From Thermoleophilia bacterium (GTDB taxonomy: Bacteria; Actinomycetota; Thermoleophilia; Gaiellales; F1-60-MAGs149), in assembly GCA_016462095.1 (NCBI GenBank), contig JAEMTW010000061.1, positions 1-9,148 on the forward strand: a stretch of 9,148 bases of DNA, in the 5' to 3' direction. Under the pieces are notes generated by a model that worked only from the letters and a program-made list of their open reading frames with translations, did not search any database and was not told where the DNA came from. Below, piece by piece: positions 5,592-9,148 of this stretch. The first letter of the stretch is position 1, and every line of letters starts with the position of its first letter. The position numbers and the translations under genes are program-made.

Positions 5592-6674
5592 CTAGCCGCC
5601 GCCGTAGAGCGAGATCGGTAGATCGAGCTCGGTGTCGTCCGCGCCCGAGCCGAGCGCGGCGATCTCGGCCTCCATCGCCGCAACGAGCGCACGAGCGCCA
5701 GGGGCTGCGCGGAACAGGGCCTCCTCGACGGCGGCCGTCGTCTCGAGCGTCGAGAGTTCCTGGCGCAGGGTGCGCTGAAAGGTACCGCGCTTGAGGTACC
5801 AGCCGTGGAACTTGCGCAGAAAGTGTGTCGAGCGGTGATCGCCTAGCTCGCGGACGGTCTCGCGAATAAAGCGCACCAGCTCGGCGACGACCTCGTCGTT
5901 GGAGGGCTGCACGTCGATGTCGCCCGCCATCGAGGCGAGCAGCCACGGGTTCCCTTGCGCGCCGCGGCCGATCATGATCGCGGCGCAGCCCGTCGTCTCG
6001 AGGACAGCATGGGCGCGTTCGCGGGAGGTGATGTCGCCCGAGGCGATCACGGGCACAGAGACGAGCTCGACGAGCTCGGCCGTCAAGGCGTGGTCGGCGT
6101 GGCCCGTGTACATCTGCTTGGCGCTGCGGGGATGGAGTGTCAACGCCTGTGCGCCGGCTTCGACGAAGCGGGGGCCAGCGATCGTGAAGTCGCGCGACTC
6201 GTTCAGTTCGCCACGGCGCATCTTGACCGTGACGGGGACGTCGACGGCCTCAGCGACAGCAGCCACGACGCGTGCGCCGCGCTCGGCACCATCGGAGATC
6301 AGCGTCGCGCCGGCACCGGTCTTCGTGACCTTGCGGACGGGACAACCCATGTTGATATCGATCAGATCGGCGCCCGCTTCGACACACATCCGCGCGGCAT
6401 CCGCCATCAAGGCAGGGTCGGACCCAAAGATCTGCACAGCCAATGGCTTCTCATCGCCCGAGATGCGCAGATAGTTCATCGTCCGCTCGTTCTGATGGCC
6501 TAGACCGCAGGCCGAAACCATCTCCGAACAGACCAATCCAGCACCAAAACGACGGCCCTGACGACGAAAGGCCTGGACCGAAACGCCCGCCATCGGAGCA
6601 AGCACAATGCGGCTCGGAATCTCGACCGAACCGATCTGCCAGGTATCTGTGAGGCTGCGTACATCAATCGCCAT
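5592..6674 (-). CDS. dus: tRNA-dihydrouridine synthase, DusB-like
   Basis: A 360-aa FMN enzyme that reduces uridines in the tRNA D-loop to dihydrouridine with NADPH. The TIM-barrel landmarks are VLAPMAGVSVQAFR (residues 24-37), LVCSEMVSACGL (47-58), a mid-chain INMGCPVRKVTKTGAGATL (107-125) with catalytic Cys111, VTVKMRRG (148-155, Lys151), LTLHPRSAKQMYTGHADH (179-196, His181), VIASGDI (209-215) and IMIGRGAQGNPWL (233-245). The C-terminal helical domain contains HFLRKFHGWYLK. The length is slightly above the usual 320-340. It is the only minus-strand gene in the window. In B. subtilis the equivalent gene (yacF) lies in the same direction between folK and lysS. No SD precedes the ATG at 6674; a leaderless start is possible. 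Confidence 0.95.
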   Translation of the reverse strand: MAIDVRSLTDTWQIGSVEIPSRIVLAPMAGVSVQAFRRQGRRFGAGLVCSEMVSACGLGHQNERTMNYLRISGDEKPLAVQIFGSDPALMADAARMCVEAGADLIDINMGCPVRKVTKTGAGATLISDGAERGARVVAAVAEAVDVPVTVKMRRGELNESRDFTIAGPRFVEAGAQALTLHPRSAKQMYTGHADHALTAELVELVSVPVIASGDITSRERAHAVLETTGCAAIMIGRGAQGNPWLLASMAGDIDVQPSNDEVVAELVRFIRETVRELGDHRSTHFLRKFHGWYLKRGTFQRTLRQELSTLETTAAVEEALFRAAPGARALVAAMEAEIAALGSGADDTELDLPISLYGGG

Positions 6675-6778
6675 AGCCGCAGGGTATCCGAGGCCCGGCG
6701 TACCCCACGCCTCTCCCTGTGTACGATGCGACTCGTCTGGCGCTATCTCGGCGCCCCGATCAACCTGCCGGAGGGTCC
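6675..6778. promoter_or_regulatory. Divergent intergenic region between dus and greA
   Basis: These 104 nt must hold promoters for both directions. On the minus strand TACCCT (6686 down to 6681) fits TANNNT and ends 6 nt before the dus ATG, implying a leaderless transcript. On the plus strand TACGAT (6722-6727; 4 of 6 to TATAAT) could drive greA-lysS with a leader of roughly 45 nt. Neither has a recognisable -35, so both are tentative. No operator-like inverted repeat was seen. Confidence 0.45.
6770..6775 (+). promoter_or_regulatory. Ribosome binding site of greA
   Basis: GGAGGG stands only 3 nt before GTG 6779 (4 nt if just GGAGG pairs), shorter than usual. The GTG start is still preferred because it yields the family N-terminus MAKEIVLTAEG. 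The frame continues open to 6719 but the extra residues are unlike GreA. Confidence 0.6.
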
Positions 6779-7252
6779 GTGGCTAAGGAAATCGTCCTCA
6801 CCGCTGAGGGTTACGAAGAGCTCAAGAAGCGCTATGAGCACCTAACGACCGAGGGTCGTCGTGAGGTTGCTGAGCGCATCAAGGAAGCCCGTGACTTCGG
6901 CGACATCTCTGAGAACTCTGAGTACGACGACGCCAAGAACGAGCAGGCGAAGATTGAGGACGAGATCGCGGAGCTTGAACAGCAGCTGCGCGAGGCGACC
7001 ATTGTGGAGAAGGCCGACCTCAAGGTTGGCGTTGTGGCAATCGGGTCGACCGTCAGCATCAAGGGTGCTCGCAATCGGGAAATGAAGTTCAAGCTCGTGG
7101 GCTCTGCCGAGGCCGACCCCGATCTGAACCGCCTCTCCAACGAGTCGCCAATTGGTCGTGCCGTCCTGGGTGGCAAGAAGGGCGATAAGGTTGACGTCGT
7201 CACGCCGAAGGGCACCGTCAAGTACGAGATCACCGCGATCTCGCGCGTGTAG
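6779..7252 (+). CDS. greA: Transcription elongation factor GreA
   Basis: A 157-aa protein; E. coli GreA has 158. GreA enters the RNA polymerase secondary channel and stimulates cleavage of backtracked transcripts. The N-terminal coiled coil (about residues 1-75) carries the acidic tip GDISENSEYDDAKNEQ, with Asp42 and Glu45 matching catalytic D41 and E44 of E. coli. The C-terminal FKBP-like domain begins near VVAIGSTVSIKG and shows ESPIGRAVLGGKKGD followed by a final strand YEITAISRV. The GTG start is chosen for the short-spaced GGAGGG and the family N-terminus. It lies 6 nt upstream of lysS and in the same frame, so the pair is almost certainly co-transcribed. Actinobacterial anti-cleavage Gre-like paralogues (Rv3788-like) differ at the tip; the intact acidic tip here argues for a true GreA. 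Confidence 0.95.
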   Translation: MAKEIVLTAEGYEELKKRYEHLTTEGRREVAERIKEARDFGDISENSEYDDAKNEQAKIEDEIAELEQQLREATIVEKADLKVGVVAIGSTVSIKGARNREMKFKLVGSAEADPDLNRLSNESPIGRAVLGGKKGDKVDVVTPKGTVKYEITAISRV

Positions 7253-7258
7253 GACTCG

Positions 7259-8671
<1,413 letters not shown>

Positions 8672-8681
8672 GACGTAACCC

Positions 8682-8713
8682 GGGTGATTCGACCGAACGG
8701 GTGTGAATCACCC
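8682..8713 (+). terminator. Inverted repeat after lysS
   Basis: GGGTGATTC (8682-8690) and GAATCACCC (8705-8713) pair perfectly as 9 bp, extended by a G-U, around a 12-14 nt loop, 10 nt past the lysS stop. No T-tract follows, so this is a possible U-less terminator for greA-lysS, or an operator or attenuator ahead of clpC. Confidence 0.5.
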
Positions 8714-8718
8714 TCTGG

Positions 8719-8724
8719 TAGTGT
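8719..8724 (+). promoter_or_regulatory. Putative clpC -10 element
   Basis: TAGTGT fits the TANNNT pattern and lies directly after the lysS inverted repeat. Transcription would begin about 8731, the first base of the folded leader. No -35, CIRCE, HspR (HAIR) or sigma-H-type GGAA/GTT element is recognisable, so the promoter type is open. Confidence 0.3.
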
Positions 8725-8730
8725 GAGCAA

Positions 8731-8789
8731 CCTACCGGTGAAGTGGTGGAATCCGCACACCGGGACCCTGCGAAATAGCAGGTAGGAGG
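8731..8789 (+). ncRNA. Candidate structured 5' leader of clpC (possible cis-regulatory RNA)
   Basis: Several nested complementary segments lie within 59 nt. CCTA (8731-8734) pairs with TAGG (8783-8786), part of the AGGAGG ribosome binding site (8784-8789). CCGGTG (8735-8740) pairs with CACCGG (8758-8763), with an inner GTGG/CCGC stem. CCTGC (8767-8771) pairs with GCAGG (8778-8782). These three stems are mutually compatible and give a compact three-way junction. In an alternative fold, CTGGTAG (8715-8721) pairs with CTACCGG (8732-8738), releasing the SD. No known riboswitch class fits in full. The pairings are seen; regulation is inferred. Confidence 0.45.
8784..8789 (+). promoter_or_regulatory. 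Ribosome binding site of clpC
   Basis: AGGAGG, the best SD in the window, lies 6 nt before ATG 8796. Its first three bases can pair with upstream CCTA of the leader. Confidence 0.85.
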
Positions 8790-8795
8790 CCAACA

Positions 8796-9148
8796 ATGTT
8801 TGAACGATTTACAGAGCGTGCACGCCAGGTTGTCGTCCTCGCACAGGACGAGGCCCGTGCACTCAAGCACAACTACATCGGCACCGAGCACATCCTGCTC
8901 GGCTTGCTGCGTGAGGAGGAGGGTCTCGCCGCGCGCGTGCTCGACTCCCTCGACATTACGGTCGAGGACGTCCGCGCGAATGTTGCGCGCATCGTCGGCC
9001 AGGGCGAAGAGGTCACGACGGGTCAGATTCCGTTTACTCCGCGCGCCAAGAAGGTCCTCGAGTTGGCACTCCGCGAGGCGCTTTCGCTTGGTCATAACTA
9101 CATCGGCACGGAGCACATCCTGCTCGGACTCGTCCGCGAGAACGAGGG
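8796..9148 (+). CDS. clpC: ATP-dependent Clp protease ATP-binding subunit ClpC, 3' partial
   Basis: The first 117 codons are present and the gene runs off the window. ClpC is a AAA+ unfoldase that feeds proteins to ClpP and is usually essential or stress-linked in Gram-positives. The visible part is the N-terminal Clp_N domain, starting MFERFTERARQVVVLAQDEA. Its two tandem repeats each contain the hallmark HNYIGTEHILLGL (residues 25-37 and 100-112), separated by FTPRAKKVLELALREAL. This spacing and sequence fit ClpC rather than ClpA or ClpB. The AAA+ modules and the UVR middle domain lie outside. The ATG is fixed by AGGAGG 6 nt upstream. The adjacent lysS matches the actinobacterial lysS-(lsr2)-clpC order, but no lsr2 lies between. 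The leader suggests translational control. Confidence 0.95.
   Translation, partial: MFERFTERARQVVVLAQDEARALKHNYIGTEHILLGLLREEEGLAARVLDSLDITVEDVRANVARIVGQGEEVTTGQIPFTPRAKKVLELALREALSLGHNYIGTEHILLGLVRENE
8871..9127 (+). repeat. Near-identical 32-nt direct repeats inside clpC
   Basis: Bases 8871-8902 and 9096-9127 match at 31 of 32 positions; the only difference is C8885 against G9110. They encode the two NYIGTEHILLG repeats of the Clp_N domain, in the same codon register, 225 nt apart. Protein repetition is normal for ClpC; the near-identity at synonymous sites is what stands out. Confidence 0.85.

Noticed and set aside
8735..8782. Resemblance of the clpC leader to the cobalamin riboswitch core (CCGGTG, then AATCCG, then GGGACCC).
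   Set aside because: The partner strands do not pair in the cobalamin way, the region is far too short, the upstream GAGGGAA segment and the B12-box are missing, and a clpC target makes no sense.
8672..8795. Known heat-shock operators (CIRCE, HAIR) or a CtsR or ClgR box before clpC.
   Set aside because: None of the consensus half-sites could be found; the TTCG-AC-CGAA palindrome at about 8688-8697 does not match the ClgR pattern I know.

Overview
The window is GC-rich, densely packed chromosomal DNA. It most likely comes from an actinobacterium (Actinomycetota), probably a deep branch rather than a mycobacterium or streptomycete. Three things point there: a DUF2469 protein (a family I know as actinobacterial, e.g. 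Rv2901c of M. tuberculosis), the gene order folP-folB-folK ... coaX ... lysS ... clpC (the M. tuberculosis folP1-to-clpC1 neighbourhood runs the same way), and frequent GTG starts. The assignment is inferred from gene content and recalled synteny, not from a search.

Layout. Positions 1-765 hold the 3' end of a LytR-CpsA-Psr (LCP) cell-wall ligase gene. Next is a secreted alpha/beta-hydrolase (838-1779) and a tRNA-Met(CAT) gene (1793-1866). From 1912 to 5515 six genes run on the + strand with 4-nt ATGA overlaps, a 13-nt overlap or a 5-nt gap: folP, folB, folK, a DUF2469 gene, coaX and a class I methyltransferase. They look like one translationally coupled operon. A perfect 32-nt palindrome follows the operon. 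Then dus (tRNA-dihydrouridine synthase) is the only gene on the - strand (5592-6674). A 104-nt divergent intergenic region leads to greA (6779-7252) and lysS (7259-8671), 6 nt apart. After an inverted repeat and a structured leader, clpC begins at 8796 and runs off the window end.

Function. folP, folB and folK supply three steps of tetrahydrofolate synthesis, and coaX makes the first committed step of coenzyme A synthesis. dus, lysS and tRNA-Met serve translation, greA serves transcript elongation and clpC serves protein quality control. The LCP protein and the hydrolase act outside the membrane.

No mobile element, CRISPR array or defence system is visible. The points most worth a second look are: the clpC leader, whose pairings can form a compact three-way junction that partly covers the ribosome binding site; the DUF2469 gene placed inside a folate/CoA operon; an Ala in the DHPS pterin loop where mycobacterial dapsone-resistance changes occur; the perfect palindrome beside the inverted dus gene; and possible leaderless starts for folP and dus.
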